The notes below the pieces were generated by a model, which was not told where the DNA came from, did no database searches, and was given only the letters and a program-made list of their open reading frames with translations. The translations under genes and the position numbers were made by a program. A DNA stretch of 64,000 nucleotides from Pseudomonas sp. BCA17. Lineage in GTDB: Bacteria > Pseudomonadota > Gammaproteobacteria > Pseudomonadales > Pseudomonadaceae. Below are positions 34,921 through 48,104 of the stretch, in pieces (the first letter of the stretch is position 1; the number at the start of each line of letters is the position of its first letter). The stretch spans positions 868,001 to 932,000 of the forward strand of contig NZ_SGWI01000001.1 in assembly GCF_004519405.1 (NCBI RefSeq), read 5' to 3'.

Positions 34921-36315
34921 TCAGACCTGGGATTGGGCGCCTTCAAACCACTTCAGCTTCTCGCGCAACACCACCACCTCACCCACGATGACCAGTGTCG
35001 GCGCATGCACTTCATGCTCCGCCACCATCCGCGGCAAGTCGGCCAGGGTGCCGGTGAATACGCGCTGGTTGGACGTTGTGCCCTGCTGGATCAGCGCCGC
35101 CGGGGTGTCCGCCGAACGACCATGCTTGATCAACTGTTCGCAGATGATCGGCAAGCCAATCAAGCCCATGTAGAACACCAGGGTCTGCGACGGCCCCACC
35201 AGGTCACGCCAAGGCAGGTCCGAAGTCCCGTCTTTCAAATGCCCGGTGATAAAACGTACCGACTGCGCGTAGTCGCGATGCGTCAGTGGAATGCCGGCAT
35301 ACGCCGCGCAACCACTGGCAGCCGTGATCCCCGGCACCACTTGGAACGGAATGCCATGGGCCGCCAGTTCTTCGATCTCTTCGCCGCCACGGCCGAAGAT
35401 GAACGGGTCGCCACCTTTAAGGCGCAGTACGCGCTTGCCTTGCTTGGCCAAATCCACCAGTTGCTGGTTGATCTGGTCCTGCGGCACGGCATGGTCGGCA
35501 CGACGCTTGCCGACATACACGCGCTCGGCATCGCGGCGGCACAGTTCGAGAATGGCCGGCGCCACCAGACGGTCATACAGCACCACATCGGCTTGCTGCA
35601 TCAAGCGCAAGGCGCGGAAGGTCAGCAGGTCCGGGTCACCCGGGCCTGCGCCCACCAGGTACACCTCGCCCGGCGCATAGGGCGGCGCGCCGTTGACCTT
35701 TTCAATCAGCAAGCGCTCGGCTTCATCGCCCTGCCCGGCCAGTTGCCGGTCGGCAATCGGGCCTTGAAATACCTCTTCCCAGAACGCCCGGCGTTGCTGC
35801 ACATCCGGGTACAAACCTTTGACCTGCGCACGAAAACGCGCGGCCAACCCGGCCAATTGGCCGTAGGTCGAGGGGATCCAGGTTTCCAGCTTGGCCCGAA
35901 TCAAGCGCGCCAGCACCGGCGCATCGCCGCCGCTGGAGACGGCAATCACCAACGGCGAGCGGTCGACAATCGCCGGGAAGATCACACTGCACAGGGCCGG
36001 CGCGTCCACCACGTTGACCGGCACGCAACGGCGCTTGGCATCGCTGGACACTTGCGCGTTCAGCGATTCGTCGTCGGTCGCGGCGATGATCAGGGTGCAA
36101 CCGTCAAGGTCGGCCTCCTGATAACCGCGCACAATCACTTCCCCGCCACTGCCCTGCACCAATTCACGCAACTGGTCTTCGACCTGGGGAGCAACCACCC
36201 GCAGCAGCGCACCGGCATCCGCCAGCAGCCGGGATTTGCGCAAGGCAATCTCCCCGCCACCGACGACCAACACACGACTGCCGCGCAGGTTATGAAACAG
36301 CGGCAGAAATTCCAT
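34921..36315 (-). CDS. cysG: Siroheme synthase CysG
   Basis: 464 residues, the multifunctional form. The N-terminal third is the NAD-dependent precorrin-2 dehydrogenase/ferrochelatase ([20 protein letters not shown]; catalytic Asp region FPAIVDRSP). The C-terminal part is uroporphyrinogen III methyltransferase ([62 protein letters not shown]). Makes siroheme for sulphite and nitrite reductases. It starts the base after the serS stop, so the two are one transcription unit. Confidence 0.97.
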   Translation of the reverse strand: MEFLPLFHNLRGSRVLVVGGGEIALRKSRLLADAGALLRVVAPQVEDQLRELVQGSGGEVIVRGYQEADLDGCTLIIAATDDESLNAQVSSDAKRRCVPVNVVDAPALCSVIFPAIVDRSPLVIAVSSGGDAPVLARLIRAKLETWIPSTYGQLAGLAARFRAQVKGLYPDVQQRRAFWEEVFQGPIADRQLAGQGDEAERLLIEKVNGAPPYAPGEVYLVGAGPGDPDLLTFRALRLMQQADVVLYDRLVAPAILELCRRDAERVYVGKRRADHAVPQDQINQQLVDLAKQGKRVLRLKGGDPFIFGRGGEEIEELAAHGIPFQVVPGITAASGCAAYAGIPLTHRDYAQSVRFITGHLKDGTSDLPWRDLVGPSQTLVFYMGLIGLPIICEQLIKHGRSADTPAALIQQGTTSNQRVFTGTLADLPRMVAEHEVHAPTLVIVGEVVVLREKLKWFEGAQSQV

Positions 36316-37986
<1,671 letters not shown>

Positions 37987-37987
<1 letters not shown>

Positions 37988-39309
37988 TACTTTCTCCGCT
38001 GCTTGGGGCTGAGTCGATCAAGTTGAGCGAGGTGATTGAGCTTTTCACCGATCTTCAGTTCCAGGCCACGGGGCACCGGCTGGTAGAAAGGCTGCGGCTC
38101 AAGCGCGTCGGGGAAGTAATCTTCACCCGCGGCGTAGGCATCGGGTTCGTCGTGGGCGTAGCGGTACTCATCGCCATAGCCCAGTTGTTTCATCAGTTTG
38201 GTCGGCGCATTGCGCAGGTGCAACGGCACCTCAAGGGAGCCGTGTTCGGCGGCGGCACGCAAGGCCGACTTGAAGCCCATGTACACCGCGTTGCTTTTTG
38301 GCGCGCAGGCCAGGTACGTAATGGCCTGGGCCACTGCCAGCTCGCCTTCCGGGCTGCCGAGGCGCTCCTGCACTTCCCACGCGGCAAGGCACAGGCTCAA
38401 GGCGCGCGGGTCGGCGTTGCCGATGTCTTCACTGGCCATACGCACCACGCGCCGTGCCAGGTACAGCGGGTCGCAGCCACCGTCGATCATGCGCGCAAAC
38501 CAGTACAGCGCGCCGTCCGGGTTGGAGCCGCGTACAGACTTGTGCAGCGCGGAGATCTGGTCGTAAAACGCTTCGCCGCCCTTGTCAAAACGACGACGGG
38601 TGTCGCCAAGCAGGCTTTGCAGCAGGTCGACGCCAATCTCGCTACCGTCTTCGGCCAGGTCGGAGGCATTTTCCAGCAGGTTGAGAAAGCGCCGACCGTC
38701 GCCGTCGGCGGCGGTCAGCAAAATCCTGAAGGCTTCATCGCCCACACTCAGGTGACGCGTGCCCAGGCCCTTGTCTTCGCTCAAGGCACGGTGCAGCAGC
38801 TTTTGCATCGCCGCTTCATCCAGGCTCTTGAGCACATAGACCCGCGCCCGCGAGAGCAAGGCGTTATTGAGTTCGAACGATGGGTTTTCGGTGGTCGCGC
38901 CGATAAAAATCAGCGTGCCGTCTTCGACATACGGCAAAAACGCATCCTGCTGCGACTTGTTGAAGCGATGTACTTCGTCAACGAACAGGATGGTGCGCTT
39001 GCCGTATTGCCCCGCCTGCTGCTTGGCGACTTCTACCGCCTGGCGGATTTCCTTGACCCCGGCGAGCACCGCCGAGACCGTTTCGAAGTGGGCATCCGAG
39101 ACTTTCGCCAGGAGCCGCGCCAGGGTGGTCTTACCCACCCCCGGCGGCCCCCAGAAAATCATCGAGTGCAGCGCACCCTGCTCCAGGGCTTCGCGCAATG
39201 GCTTGCCGCGTGCGAGCAAGTGCTCCTGCCCGACGTACTCATCCAGGTTGGTCGAGCGCAAGCGCGCGGCCAGAGGTTGAGCAATCGGGTCACTTCGAAA
39301 CAGATCCAT
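37987..39309 (-). CDS. rarA: Replication-associated recombination protein RarA
   Basis: 440 residues. A AAA+ ATPase: Walker [17 protein letters not shown], Walker [17 protein letters not shown], sensor motif [14 protein letters not shown], then the tetramerisation and C-terminal domain ([10 protein letters not shown]). Acts at stalled replication forks (MgsA/RarA, related to Werner helicase-interacting protein). Downstream of lolA and ftsK in a conserved order. Confidence 0.96.
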
Positions 39310-39336
39310 GGGCAGCGTTTGAAACCTCTGGAAGAT

Positions 39337-39960
39337 TTATTCCTGGATCACGTCGGCACCCTTGGGGATGTCGAACTTGAACTTGGAAGCCGGTACGGGC
39401 TGGTTGGCCTTGACGCCGGAGAACAGGATATCGGTGCGCTGGCCGACGCTGTCGACCAGGCGCATGTTGTTGATCACGCCGTTGCCGAATGACAAGGACA
39501 GCGTATCAAACAGCGTGTCCTTGGATTTCGGCTTGAGGGTGAACTCGATCACGTTGCTCGTCTGCTTGGAGGTGATGTCGAAGCTGTCGTTGATTTTCGA
39601 CACATCGCCCGACAGCAGCAGCGCCGGCGTCTGGTTCAGGCGCGGGTCGAGCTTCTTGATGGTCGCCTGTTCCAGGTCCGGGTCCCACAGGGTGACCTTC
39701 TGGCCGTCGGACACGATGGTCTGCTCAGACTTCCCTTCCGTATGCCAGTAGAACAGCCCTGGACGCTGCACGGCCATTTCACCTGCGGTCTCCTGCAACT
39801 GGGTACCACCGGCATCCAGGGTCAGCTGGGAGAAGCGCGCGGTCAGGGTCTGGGATTTATCCAGCAGGTTCTTCAGGCTGGCGACGGAGGCCGGGTCAGC
39901 GTGAGCCGAAACAGCGGTCAGGGCCAGCGCCGGCAACAACAGCATGCGGATAAGACGCAT
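39337..39960 (-). CDS. lolA: Outer-membrane lipoprotein carrier protein LolA
   Basis: 207 residues from ATG 39960, with GAGGA 7 nt upstream; the ATG four codons earlier falls before this site. Sec signal [21 protein letters not shown]. The mature protein is the LolA half-barrel, with [19 protein letters not shown], then [10 protein letters not shown] and the conserved LDPRLNQTP. Carries lipoproteins across the periplasm from LolCDE to LolB. Between ftsK and rarA, the conserved order. Confidence 0.95.
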   Translation of the reverse strand: MRLIRMLLLPALALTAVSAHADPASVASLKNLLDKSQTLTARFSQLTLDAGGTQLQETAGEMAVQRPGLFYWHTEGKSEQTIVSDGQKVTLWDPDLEQATIKKLDPRLNQTPALLLSGDVSKINDSFDITSKQTSNVIEFTLKPKSKDTLFDTLSLSFGNGVINNMRLVDSVGQRTDILFSGVKANQPVPASKFKFDIPKGADVIQE

Positions 39961-40013
39961 GGGAGTCCTCATTGAGTGTCAGGGCGCGCCGTGTGTCGCC
40001 ACACGGCGCGGGA

Positions 40014-42455
40014 TCAGTCGCGCATCTGCCCGGGGGCGATGACTTCACGCGAGCCGTTGGTATTCATTGCGGTCACGACACCCGCCATTTCCATGGCTTC
40101 GATCATGCGAGCAGCGCGGTTGTAGCCGATTTTCAGTTTACGCTGCACCGCAGAAATCGAGGCGCGACGGCTTTCCAGCACGAATGCCACGGCTTCGTCA
40201 TAGAGGGCATCGGTTTCAGCATCGTCATCACCACCGCCGCCGCCGTTTTCAAAGCCGCTGCCGGCTTCTTCGACGCCGTTGAGGATGTCGTCGTTGTACT
40301 CGGGCGCGCCACGCAGCTTCCAGGCTTCCACCACGCGGTGCACTTCATCGTCGGAGACGAACGCGCCGTGAACCCGGATCGGCAGGCTGGTGCCGGGTGG
40401 CATGTAGAGCATGTCACCGTGACCCAGCAGTTGCTCGGCGCCGCCCTGGTCGATGATGGTGCGCGAGTCGATCTTGCTGGAGACCTGGAATGCCATGCGC
40501 GTGGGGATGTTGGCCTTGATCAGACCGGTGATCACATCCACCGATGGACGCTGGGTCGCCAGGATCAGATGGATACCGGCCGCACGGGCCTTCTGGGCGA
40601 TACGCGCGATCAGTTCCTCGACCTTCTTGCCGACGATCATCATCATGTCGGCGAATTCGTCGACCACAACCACGATGGTCGGCAGCTTGGTCAGCAACGG
40701 CGCTTCGTCGTGAATGCTTTCGCGCTTGTACAGCGGGTCGGTCAGCGGCGTACCGGCTTCCTGGGCTTCCTTGACCTTGGCATTGAAGCCGGAGAGGTTA
40801 CGCACCCCCATCTTCGCCATCAGCTTGTAGCGGCGCTCCATCTCGGCGACGCTCCAGCGCAGGGCGTTGGCGGCGTCCTTCATGTCGGTGACCACCGGGC
40901 ACAGCAGGTGCGGGATGCCTTCGTAGATCGACAGCTCCAACATCTTCGGGTCGATCATGATCAGCTTGGCGTCTTCCGGACCGGACTTGAACAGGATCGA
41001 CAGGATCATTGCGTTCACACCCACCGACTTACCGGAACCGGTAGTACCGGCCACCAGCAGGTGAGGCATTTTCGCCAGGTCGGTGATCACCGGCTTGCCG
41101 CCGATGTCATGGCCGAGGGCCAGGGTGACCGGCGATTTGAAGTTGTCGTATTCCGGCGTCGACAGTACCTCGGAAAAGCGCACGATCTGGCGGTCTTCGT
41201 TGGGAATCTCGATACCCACGGTAGTCTTGCCCGGGATCACTTCCACCACACGCACGCTGGTCACGGCCAGGGAGCGCGCCAGATCCTTCGCCAGATTGGC
41301 AATGCGGCTGACCTTCACGCCGGCGGCCGGCTGGATTTCGTAGCGGGTAATCACCGGGCCGGGGTGGATAGAGTCCACCGCTACTTCCACGCCGAATTCC
41401 TTGAGCTTGATTTCCAGCAGATGGCCGACGGCCGCCAGAGATTCCGGGGAGTAGTTGAGTTGTTTCTTTTCGGCCGGGTCGAGAATCGAGATCGGCGGCA
41501 AGGTGCCTTCCACCGCACTGTCGATAAACAACGGCGCCTGTTTCTCTTTCTGCACGCGATGGCTGGGCTCGGGCGCCTTGGGTGGCGCAGGAGCGATCAC
41601 CGGAGGCACCTGCTTTTCGCGGTCCGACATGTGCTTGCTCAGGGCCTGTTCGCGCTCGATCAGGCGCTCCTTGACCTTGGCCTGTTCACGGCGGTCCGGC
41701 GTGCTTGGGGCCACGACTTCATTGACGCGGGTGTCCACCTCGCGCAATTGCGCAACCATGCGCTTGCGCTCGACACGCGCCGCCCACCAGCGGTTGGCGG
41801 CGCCCTGGAAAAGTTCGAACAGGTCCAGCGTGATCTTTCCGGTCACGTCCATCACCTTGAACCATGACAGGTCGGTGAACACGGTGAGGCCGAACAGGAA
41901 CAAGGCAATGAACATCAGGGTGCTGCCCTGGATGTTCAAGGTCCTGCGCGCCAGGTCGCCCAGGCTCTCACCCAGCGCCCCGCCCGCGCCTGCCGGCAGG
42001 CCGGTAGGCGCATGGAAATGGATATGGGCCAGGGCCGCGCCGGACAGCACCAGGAACACCAGGCCGATCAGGCGCCAGGAGAACAGCCAGCCGCTCCACT
42101 GCCACGGCTCGTGACGTTGGCGGAAGATCTGCCAGGTCTTGATCGCCAGCAGCAACGGGAAGATGTAAGCGAAGTAACCCAGCACCATGAACAGGATATC
42201 GGCGCTGTAGGAACCGGCGGGGCCGCCGAAGTTCTGCACATCTTCGATCTTGCTGTTGTGACTCCAACCCGGATCGTCCTTGCCGTACGTGAGCAAGGCC
42301 ATCATCAGGAACAGGCAGAGCGCGCCGATGGCGATCAGCGCACCTTCCTTGAGTCGATAATGCAGGTGCTGACGCCAGGCCGGCACGACTGCTGCTTTAG
42401 GTGTTGCGGCGGATTTCTTCAAAACGGGTCTATTCCTGCGCTTTAGCGCGTCCAT
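40014..42455 (-). CDS. ftsK: DNA translocase FtsK
   Basis: Translated from ATG 42455, 813 residues; a TTG start 11 codons later (LKKSAATP) has AGGAA 11 nt upstream and is the other candidate. The longer open frame to 42620 was rejected: it adds 55 residues of non-FtsK sequence. N-terminal four membrane segments, a Pro/Lys-rich linker, then the motor with Walker [20 protein letters not shown], Walker [13 protein letters not shown], and the C-terminal gamma domain ([18 protein letters not shown]) that reads KOPS sites. Moves and unlinks chromosomes at the septum together with XerCD. Confidence 0.95.
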   Translation of the reverse strand: MDALKRRNRPVLKKSAATPKAAVVPAWRQHLHYRLKEGALIAIGALCLFLMMALLTYGKDDPGWSHNSKIEDVQNFGGPAGSYSADILFMVLGYFAYIFPLLLAIKTWQIFRQRHEPWQWSGWLFSWRLIGLVFLVLSGAALAHIHFHAPTGLPAGAGGALGESLGDLARRTLNIQGSTLMFIALFLFGLTVFTDLSWFKVMDVTGKITLDLFELFQGAANRWWAARVERKRMVAQLREVDTRVNEVVAPSTPDRREQAKVKERLIEREQALSKHMSDREKQVPPVIAPAPPKAPEPSHRVQKEKQAPLFIDSAVEGTLPPISILDPAEKKQLNYSPESLAAVGHLLEIKLKEFGVEVAVDSIHPGPVITRYEIQPAAGVKVSRIANLAKDLARSLAVTSVRVVEVIPGKTTVGIEIPNEDRQIVRFSEVLSTPEYDNFKSPVTLALGHDIGGKPVITDLAKMPHLLVAGTTGSGKSVGVNAMILSILFKSGPEDAKLIMIDPKMLELSIYEGIPHLLCPVVTDMKDAANALRWSVAEMERRYKLMAKMGVRNLSGFNAKVKEAQEAGTPLTDPLYKRESIHDEAPLLTKLPTIVVVVDEFADMMMIVGKKVEELIARIAQKARAAGIHLILATQRPSVDVITGLIKANIPTRMAFQVSSKIDSRTIIDQGGAEQLLGHGDMLYMPPGTSLPIRVHGAFVSDDEVHRVVEAWKLRGAPEYNDDILNGVEEAGSGFENGGGGGDDDAETDALYDEAVAFVLESRRASISAVQRKLKIGYNRAARMIEAMEMAGVVTAMNTNGSREVIAPGQMRD

Positions 42456-42918
42456 CTGTTGAATAACTGTAAATACTGCCCAATCCGAGCAGCTGAAAAA
42501 TGAACGAATGTCGTTGAATCTACTTTTAACACCGAGCGGTTGCCGGATGAAATGGCGATAACGCCACAATGCCCGCATTGTACGGGTTTGTGCCCCTGAT
42601 GCCACGCCCTTGCCCGTCACTGGGTAACCTTGCCGGCTCAGGTGTCACAGCCTGTTCAATTTGAGCATGCATTGTCTTTGCTGACAAAGGCTTATGAGAT
42701 GTTTTTATCAATCCGCACAAGCTTGGCAATTGGCCTGCATGGCACAGACCCGATTACGACCACGCCTCACGCACAGAGTTGCAGAAACACCCGCTTACGC
42801 CAAAACACGTCAACGCCCGATTCAGGCTGGCCCCGCAGCGCTGCGTCGATAATAATCACCCCTTGTGCGGCAGGTACCTTACCTGCCTCTCCCCTCCCCT
42901 ACCGTAAGCCCGGATGCC
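42456..42918. other. Intergenic region between divergent ftsK and aat
   Basis: 463 nt. In P. aeruginosa, as I recall it, a thioredoxin reductase gene lies between ftsK and aat; no such gene is here. Several open frames cross the region but none has a ribosome site or recognisable motif. It must hold promoters for both flanking genes. A possible hairpin or -10 element could not be fixed with confidence. Confidence 0.4.
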
Positions 42919-43599
42919 ATGCTGACCTGGTTGCAACGCGACTCCCTGACATTTCCGCCGCTGGCCAAGGCCATGCGCGAACCCAATGGCCTGCTCGCCG
43001 CCGGCGGCGACCTGTCGGCTGAACGGCTGATCCAGGCTTATCGCCACGGCTGCTTCCCCTGGTTCTCGCAAGGCCAGCCGATCCTCTGGTGGTCGCCGGA
43101 CCCGCGCACGGTGATATTCCCCGATGAACTGCATGTTTCCCGCAGCCTCGAAAAGCTGCTGCGCCAACAGCGCTACACCGTAACCTTCGACCAGGACTTC
43201 GCAGCCGTCATCCAGGCCTGTGCAGCCCCTCGAGCCTATGCCGACGGCACCTGGATCACCGAAGGCATCCAAAGCGCCTACCTGGCGCTGCATCAGCGCG
43301 GAATCGCACATTCGGTAGAGGTATGGGATGACGACAAACTGGTAGGCGGCTTGTACGGACTGGCGATGGGCCAACTGTTCTTCGGCGAGTCCATGTTCAG
43401 CCGCGCCGATAACGCATCGAAAGTCGGCTTCGCGACACTGACCCGACGCTTGCAGGCAGGGGGTTTTGTGCTGATCGACTGCCAGATGCCCAATAATCAC
43501 CTGCATAGCCTGGGCGCCCGGGCCATACCGCGCAGCGAATTCGCAACCTTCCTGCACAACCATCTGGATCAGCCCGGCACTGGGCCGTGGGTTTCCTAG
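42919..43599 (+). CDS. aat: Leucyl/phenylalanyl-tRNA-protein transferase Aat
   Basis: 226 residues from ATG 42919. Conserved: [39 protein letters not shown], then [19 protein letters not shown] and [19 protein letters not shown]. Adds Leu or Phe to proteins with N-terminal Lys or Arg, so that ClpS delivers them to ClpAP. 56 nt upstream of bpt on the same strand. Confidence 0.97.
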   Translation: MLTWLQRDSLTFPPLAKAMREPNGLLAAGGDLSAERLIQAYRHGCFPWFSQGQPILWWSPDPRTVIFPDELHVSRSLEKLLRQQRYTVTFDQDFAAVIQACAAPRAYADGTWITEGIQSAYLALHQRGIAHSVEVWDDDKLVGGLYGLAMGQLFFGESMFSRADNASKVGFATLTRRLQAGGFVLIDCQMPNNHLHSLGARAIPRSEFATFLHNHLDQPGTGPWVS

Positions 43600-43655
43600 G
43601 CGACTTGCGCGCACCTGGCTTACACTTATTTCAAAGCTTATCCCGAGGGTTGATC

Positions 43656-44363
43656 ATGACCGAGCTGGCGCGCTTGAAGTTTTATGCCACTCAAGCCCAC
43701 TCTTGCAGCTATCTGCCCGATGAGCAGGCCACCACGCTGTTCCTCGACCCCAGCCAGCCCATGGATGTGCATGTGTACGCCGATTTATCGGAAATGGGCT
43801 TTCGGCGTAGCGGCGACCATCTGTATCGACCTCATTGCCAGAACTGCAATGCCTGCGTCCCGGCGCGCATCCCGGTTGCGCAGTTTTTGCCGGACCGCAA
43901 TCAGAAACGCATCCTCAAGCGTAATGCCGACCTGTCGGTGAAAGCGACCAAGCCGCGGTACACCGAAGAATATTTCGACCTTTATCAGCGCTACATCGAA
44001 CAGCGCCACGCCGACGGCGACATGTTTCCGCCTAGCCGCGATCAGTTTTCCACGTTCCTGGTGCGCGACCTGCCCTTCTCGCGCTTCTATGAGTTCCGCC
44101 TCAATGACCGCTTGCTGGCCGTGGCCGTGACCGACCTGTTGCCCAACGGCCTGTCGGCGGTCTACACGTTTTATGAGCCGGGCGAAGACCGCCGCAGCCT
44201 GGGACGCTTTGCGATCCTGTGGCAGATCGGCGAAGCATCGCGCCTGGAGCTGGAGGCCGTGTACCTCGGATACTGGATCAAGAACTGCAAAAAGATGAAC
44301 TACAAGACCCAATATCGGCCGATTGAGCTACTGATTAATCAAAGATGGGTCACGCTTAACTAG
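43656..44363 (+). CDS. bpt: Aspartate/glutamate leucyltransferase Bpt
   Basis: 235 residues from ATG 43656, with GAGGG upstream. Bacterial ATE family: [15 protein letters not shown] at the N-terminus, the Cys cluster [16 protein letters not shown], and the C-terminal [20 protein letters not shown]. Adds Leu to proteins with N-terminal Asp or Glu, a second route into the ClpS pathway. Middle gene of aat-bpt-infA. Confidence 0.95.
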
Positions 44364-44463
44364 AACCCCTTGGCTTAAACACCCTTTTTCGGGCACAATG
44401 CACGCCGCTTTTGCCTGGCGCAGTTGCACCGGGCCATTCACTGGACACCGAGGGCTTTACTGC

Positions 44464-44682
44464 ATGTCGAAAGAAGACAGCTTCGAAATGGAAGGCACTG
44501 TCGTCGACACCCTGCCCAACACCATGTTTCGCGTGGAGTTGGAAAATGGGCACGTCGTAACCGCGCATATTTCCGGCAAGATGCGCAAGAACTACATTCG
44601 TATTCTTACCGGTGACAAAGTGCGCGTCGAGCTGACGCCCTATGACTTGAGCAAAGGGCGCATCACTTACCGCGCTCGTTAA
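44464..44682 (+). CDS. infA: Translation initiation factor IF-1
   Basis: 72 residues from ATG 44464, the standard length and sequence: [20 protein letters not shown], then [20 protein letters not shown] and [10 protein letters not shown] fold that binds the 30S A site. Ends with a terminator at 44697-44724. Confidence 0.99.
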
Positions 44683-44696
44683 GCTAGTCAATACAA

Positions 44697-44724
44697 AACG
44701 CCCGGTTATGCCGGGCGTTTTTGT
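44697..44724 (+). terminator. Intrinsic terminator after infA
   Basis: Stem AACGCCCGG/CCGGGCGTT with a short loop followed by TTTTT, 14 nt after the stop. Confidence 0.9.
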
Positions 44725-44755
44725 GTGTGCGCAATTTATAAGGTCGCAAAACAAC

Positions 44756-44856
44756 TGCAGGAGCGAGCTTGCTCGCGAAGAACTCAAGGGCAACGCAGGC
44801 CGTCAGAAAGCATGCGTTATCGTTGACGATCTTCGCGAGCAAGCTCGCTCCCACAG
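44756..44856. repeat. REPIN (GAGCGAGCTTGCTCGCGAA type)
   Basis: Inverted arms GCAGGAGCGAGCTTGCTCGC and GCGAGCAAGCTCGCTCCCAC with about 50 nt between them. It lies between the convergent infA and clpA, downstream of the infA terminator. Confidence 0.9.
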
Positions 44857-44867
44857 GGTTACAACTA

Positions 44868-47138
44868 TCAAGCCATTTCAGCGGTGGTTTCGAACTCGAA
44901 GGTCAACTCGCCATCCTTCAGGTCGATATGCACCACGCCACCATGGTCGGACAACTCGCCGAACAGGATCTCTTCGGCCAATGGCCGCTTGATCTTGTCC
45001 TGAATCAGGCGAGCCATTGGGCGCGCCCCCATTGCCGCGTCGTAACCACCTTCCGCCAGCCAATTGCGTGCCGCGTCCGTGACATCCAGCTGTACGCGCT
45101 TGTCTTCCAACTGCGCCTGAAGCTCGGTAAGGAACTTGTCCACCACGCTTTTGATGACCTCATGGCTGAGGCGACCAAATTGGATAATGGTGTCCAGGCG
45201 GTTACGGAACTCCGGCGTAAAGCTCTTCTTGATCACTTCCATCGCATCGGAAGAGTGATCCTGATGGCTGAAGCCGATCGAAGCGCGCGCAGCCGTTTCG
45301 GCACCGGCGTTGGTGGTCATGATAACGATCACATTGCGGAAGTCCGCCTTGCGCCCGTTGTTGTCGGTCAGGGTCCCGTGGTCCATCACCTGCAGCAGCA
45401 GGTTGAAGACTTCCGGATGGGCCTTCTCGATCTCATCGAGCAGCAACACACAATGCGGCTGCTTGGTGATCGCCTCGGTCAATAGACCGCCCTGGTCGAA
45501 ACCGACATAGCCCGGAGGCGCACCGATCAGGCGCGACACAGTGTGACGCTCCATGTACTCGGACATGTCGAAACGCACCAGCTCGATGCCCATGGCCTTG
45601 GCCAACTGCCGCGCCGCTTCGGTCTTGCCGACCCCGGTCGGCCCTGCGAACAGGAACGAACCGACAGGCTTGTCCGGCGACTTGAGGCCCGCGCGGGACA
45701 GCTTGATCGCCGTGGACAGCGAGTCAATCGCCGCATCCTGACCGAATACGGTCAGCTTGAGATCGCGCTCCAGATTACGCAGCAACTCCTTGTCGGAGCT
45801 GGTGACATGTTTTGGCGGAATCCGTGCGATTTTCGCCACGATATCCTCAACCTGAGGCACGTCGATGCGCTTAACGCGCTTCTCGACAGGTTGCAGGCGC
45901 TGGTAAGCACCCGCCTCATCGATCACGTCGATAGCCTTGTCGGGCATGTGCCGGTCGTTGATGTAGCGCGCCGCCAGCTCAGCCGCCGAACGCAAGGCTT
46001 CATCGGTGTACTCGATGCCGTGATGCGCTTCGAAACGCCCCTTGAGCCCGCGCAGAATGCCGATGGTGTCTTCAACCGACGGCTCGGATACGTCGACCTT
46101 CTGGAAGCGACGCGCGAGGGCGCGGTCTTTTTCGAAGATGCCGCGAAATTCCTGGAACGTGGTCGAGCCGATGCAACGGATATCACCCGACGACAACAAC
46201 GGCTTGAGCAGGTTGGACGCATCCATCACGCCACCGGAAGCCGCACCGGCGCCGATAATGGTGTGGATCTCGTCAATGAACAGGATTGCCTGCGGACGTT
46301 TTTTCAGCTCGCCGAGCAGAGCCTTGAAGCGCTTCTCGAAGTCGCCACGGTACTTGGTCCCGGCGAGCAACGCGCCCAGGTCCAGGGAATAGACGACGCT
46401 GTTGGCCAGCAGGTCAGGCACCTGGTTATCGACAATGCGCTTGGCCAGTCCTTCGGCAATTGCGGTTTTACCAACGCCCGCCTCGCCGACCAGCAACGGA
46501 TTGTTCTTGCGACGACGCGCGAGGATCTGCGCTACACGCTCGACCTCAAGCTCGCGCCCCACCAGCGGATCGATCCGCCCCTGGCGCGCCAGCTCATTGA
46601 GGTTACTGGCATAGGCATCCAGCGGATTGCCCGAAGAAGAAGACTCACCGCCCTCGTCGTCCTGCATATCCTGTTCACCCTCGGAATGATCGCCGTGCCC
46701 AGGCACCTTGGAGATACCGTGGGCGATGTAGTTGACGACATCAATACGGGCAACGCTCTGCTGCTTGAGCAGGAACACCGCCTGGCTTTCCTGCTCGCTG
46801 AAAATCGCCACAAGCACATTGGCGCCCGTGACTTCACGCTTACCGGAGCTCTGTACGTGGAAAACAGCACGCTGCAATACCCGCTGAAAGCCCAGGGTCG
46901 GCTGGGTTTCACGGTCCTCGTCATGCACGGGGATCAGTGGCGTGGTGGAGTCGATAAACTCCTGCAGATCATGCTTGAGTTTGTCGAGGTTGGCGCCGCA
47001 CGCACGCAGAACGGTGGCGGCAGCTTCGTTATCCAAAAGTGCCAGCAGCAGGTGCTCGACGGTCATGAACTCATGACGCTTCGAACGGGCCTCCTTGAAG
47101 GCAAGATTGAGGGTGACTTCGAGCTCGCGGTTTAACAT
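44868..47138 (-). CDS. clpA: ATP-dependent Clp protease ATP-binding subunit ClpA
   Basis: 756 residues. N-domain repeats ([19 protein letters not shown]), then two AAA+ modules: Walker [19 protein letters not shown] with [13 protein letters not shown], and the second Walker [18 protein letters not shown] with [15 protein letters not shown]. Unfolds substrates for ClpP. With ClpS (encoded 29 nt upstream) and Aat/Bpt it completes the bacterial N-degron pathway. Confidence 0.98.
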   Translation of the reverse strand: MLNRELEVTLNLAFKEARSKRHEFMTVEHLLLALLDNEAAATVLRACGANLDKLKHDLQEFIDSTTPLIPVHDEDRETQPTLGFQRVLQRAVFHVQSSGKREVTGANVLVAIFSEQESQAVFLLKQQSVARIDVVNYIAHGISKVPGHGDHSEGEQDMQDDEGGESSSSGNPLDAYASNLNELARQGRIDPLVGRELEVERVAQILARRRKNNPLLVGEAGVGKTAIAEGLAKRIVDNQVPDLLANSVVYSLDLGALLAGTKYRGDFEKRFKALLGELKKRPQAILFIDEIHTIIGAGAASGGVMDASNLLKPLLSSGDIRCIGSTTFQEFRGIFEKDRALARRFQKVDVSEPSVEDTIGILRGLKGRFEAHHGIEYTDEALRSAAELAARYINDRHMPDKAIDVIDEAGAYQRLQPVEKRVKRIDVPQVEDIVAKIARIPPKHVTSSDKELLRNLERDLKLTVFGQDAAIDSLSTAIKLSRAGLKSPDKPVGSFLFAGPTGVGKTEAARQLAKAMGIELVRFDMSEYMERHTVSRLIGAPPGYVGFDQGGLLTEAITKQPHCVLLLDEIEKAHPEVFNLLLQVMDHGTLTDNNGRKADFRNVIVIMTTNAGAETAARASIGFSHQDHSSDAMEVIKKSFTPEFRNRLDTIIQFGRLSHEVIKSVVDKFLTELQAQLEDKRVQLDVTDAARNWLAEGGYDAAMGARPMARLIQDKIKRPLAEEILFGELSDHGGVVHIDLKDGELTFEFETTAEMA

Positions 47139-47167
47139 AGCTTCACCTCATACCCAAGTGGTCGGCG

Positions 47168-47536
47168 TTAACCGTCCTTCTCGATTTCACAGAGTAGCGG
47201 ATGCTGGCTTTCCCTGGCGTACTGGTTGACCTGCATGGCCTTTGTCTCGGCGATGTCGCGGGTAAACACTCCACATACTGCCCGTCCTTCTGTATGAACG
47301 GCCAGCATTACCTTGGTCGCCAACTCGCGGTTCAGGTTAAAAAACACCTCGAGCACTTCGACGACGAAATCCATCGGTGTGTAGTCATCATTGAACAAAA
47401 CCACCTTGTACATCGGCGGCGCCTGCAGCGCAGGTTTGGCCTCCTGTACTGCAATCCCTGCAGAACCGTCCTCGTCATGTTCCTGATCCGGGCGATCCTG
47501 ATTGAATGTTAGTCGAATCTGGCTATTTGCATGCAT
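47168..47536 (-). CDS. clpS: ClpS N-degron adaptor
   Basis: 122 residues. The core [20 protein letters not shown] and the substrate-pocket loop [19 protein letters not shown] are the ClpS family signature; the disordered N-terminus is long but usual for Pseudomonas. Delivers proteins with N-terminal Leu, Phe, Tyr or Trp to ClpA. Divergent from cspD, 224 nt apart. Confidence 0.97.
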   Translation of the reverse strand: MHANSQIRLTFNQDRPDQEHDEDGSAGIAVQEAKPALQAPPMYKVVLFNDDYTPMDFVVEVLEVFFNLNRELATKVMLAVHTEGRAVCGVFTRDIAETKAMQVNQYARESQHPLLCEIEKDG

Positions 47537-47760
47537 GGAAAGAAAGGTTCGTCAGTGGTTCAAATACAGTGGTGGGGGCGACCTGCCGGAATTTCAACTC
47601 TGACCGCCTGGTCGCCTTGACTATCGGCGAATCGGTGTTACAACCAATAGAACCCACATTGGGTAAAAAAGGTCCGCGCAGTCAACCTTATTTATTCGGG
47701 TTAGGACGGATAAACTGGATGATACTCCAGTGATGGAGTCTGGTGCAGAGGGATATGGGC

Positions 47761-48027
47761 ATGACTAGCGGTAAGGTCAAGTGGTTCAACAATGCCAAGG
47801 GTTACGGCTTCATTAATGAAGACGACAAGGACGATGACCTTTTTGCGCATTACTCGGCAATTCAAATGGATGGTTACAAAACATTAAAAGCGGGCCAACC
47901 CGTGAGCTTTGACATCATTCAAGGTCCAAAAGGGCTGCACGCCGTGAACATCTCTGCAGTTCCGGCCGACACCAGCGCAAAAACCGCCACCGCCACCGCT
48001 CAAAAAGAAAAGAAATTAACGGTCTGA
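47761..48027 (+). CDS. cspD: Cold-shock domain protein CspD
   Basis: 88 residues from ATG 47761, chosen because GAGGGA is 7 nt upstream; the ATG at 47755 is too close to it. RNP motifs GKVKWFNNAKGYGFI and DDLFAHYSAIQMDG define the domain; the basic end is KEKKLTV. Binds single-stranded nucleic acid; in E. coli CspD inhibits replication in stationary phase. Divergent from clpS, a conserved arrangement, and followed by a bidirectional terminator. Confidence 0.94.
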   Translation: MTSGKVKWFNNAKGYGFINEDDKDDDLFAHYSAIQMDGYKTLKAGQPVSFDIIQGPKGLHAVNISAVPADTSAKTATATAQKEKKLTV

Positions 48028-48054
48028 ATCACCATCGAGCGTGTGAATAGCGAT

Positions 48055-48096
48055 AAAAAACGGCCACCCCAATCACCTTGGGATGGCCGTTTTTTT
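48055..48096. terminator. Bidirectional terminator between cspD and icd
   Basis: Stem CGGCCACCCCAA/TTGGGATGGCCG (one mismatch) with A-tract before it and TTTTTTT after it, between two convergent genes. Confidence 0.85.
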
Positions 48097-48104
48097 AGCC
48101 TTCG

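Noticed and set aside
39972..41867. A 631-codon open frame on the plus strand
   Set aside because: Antisense to ftsK, with the same His/Gln-rich shadow composition.
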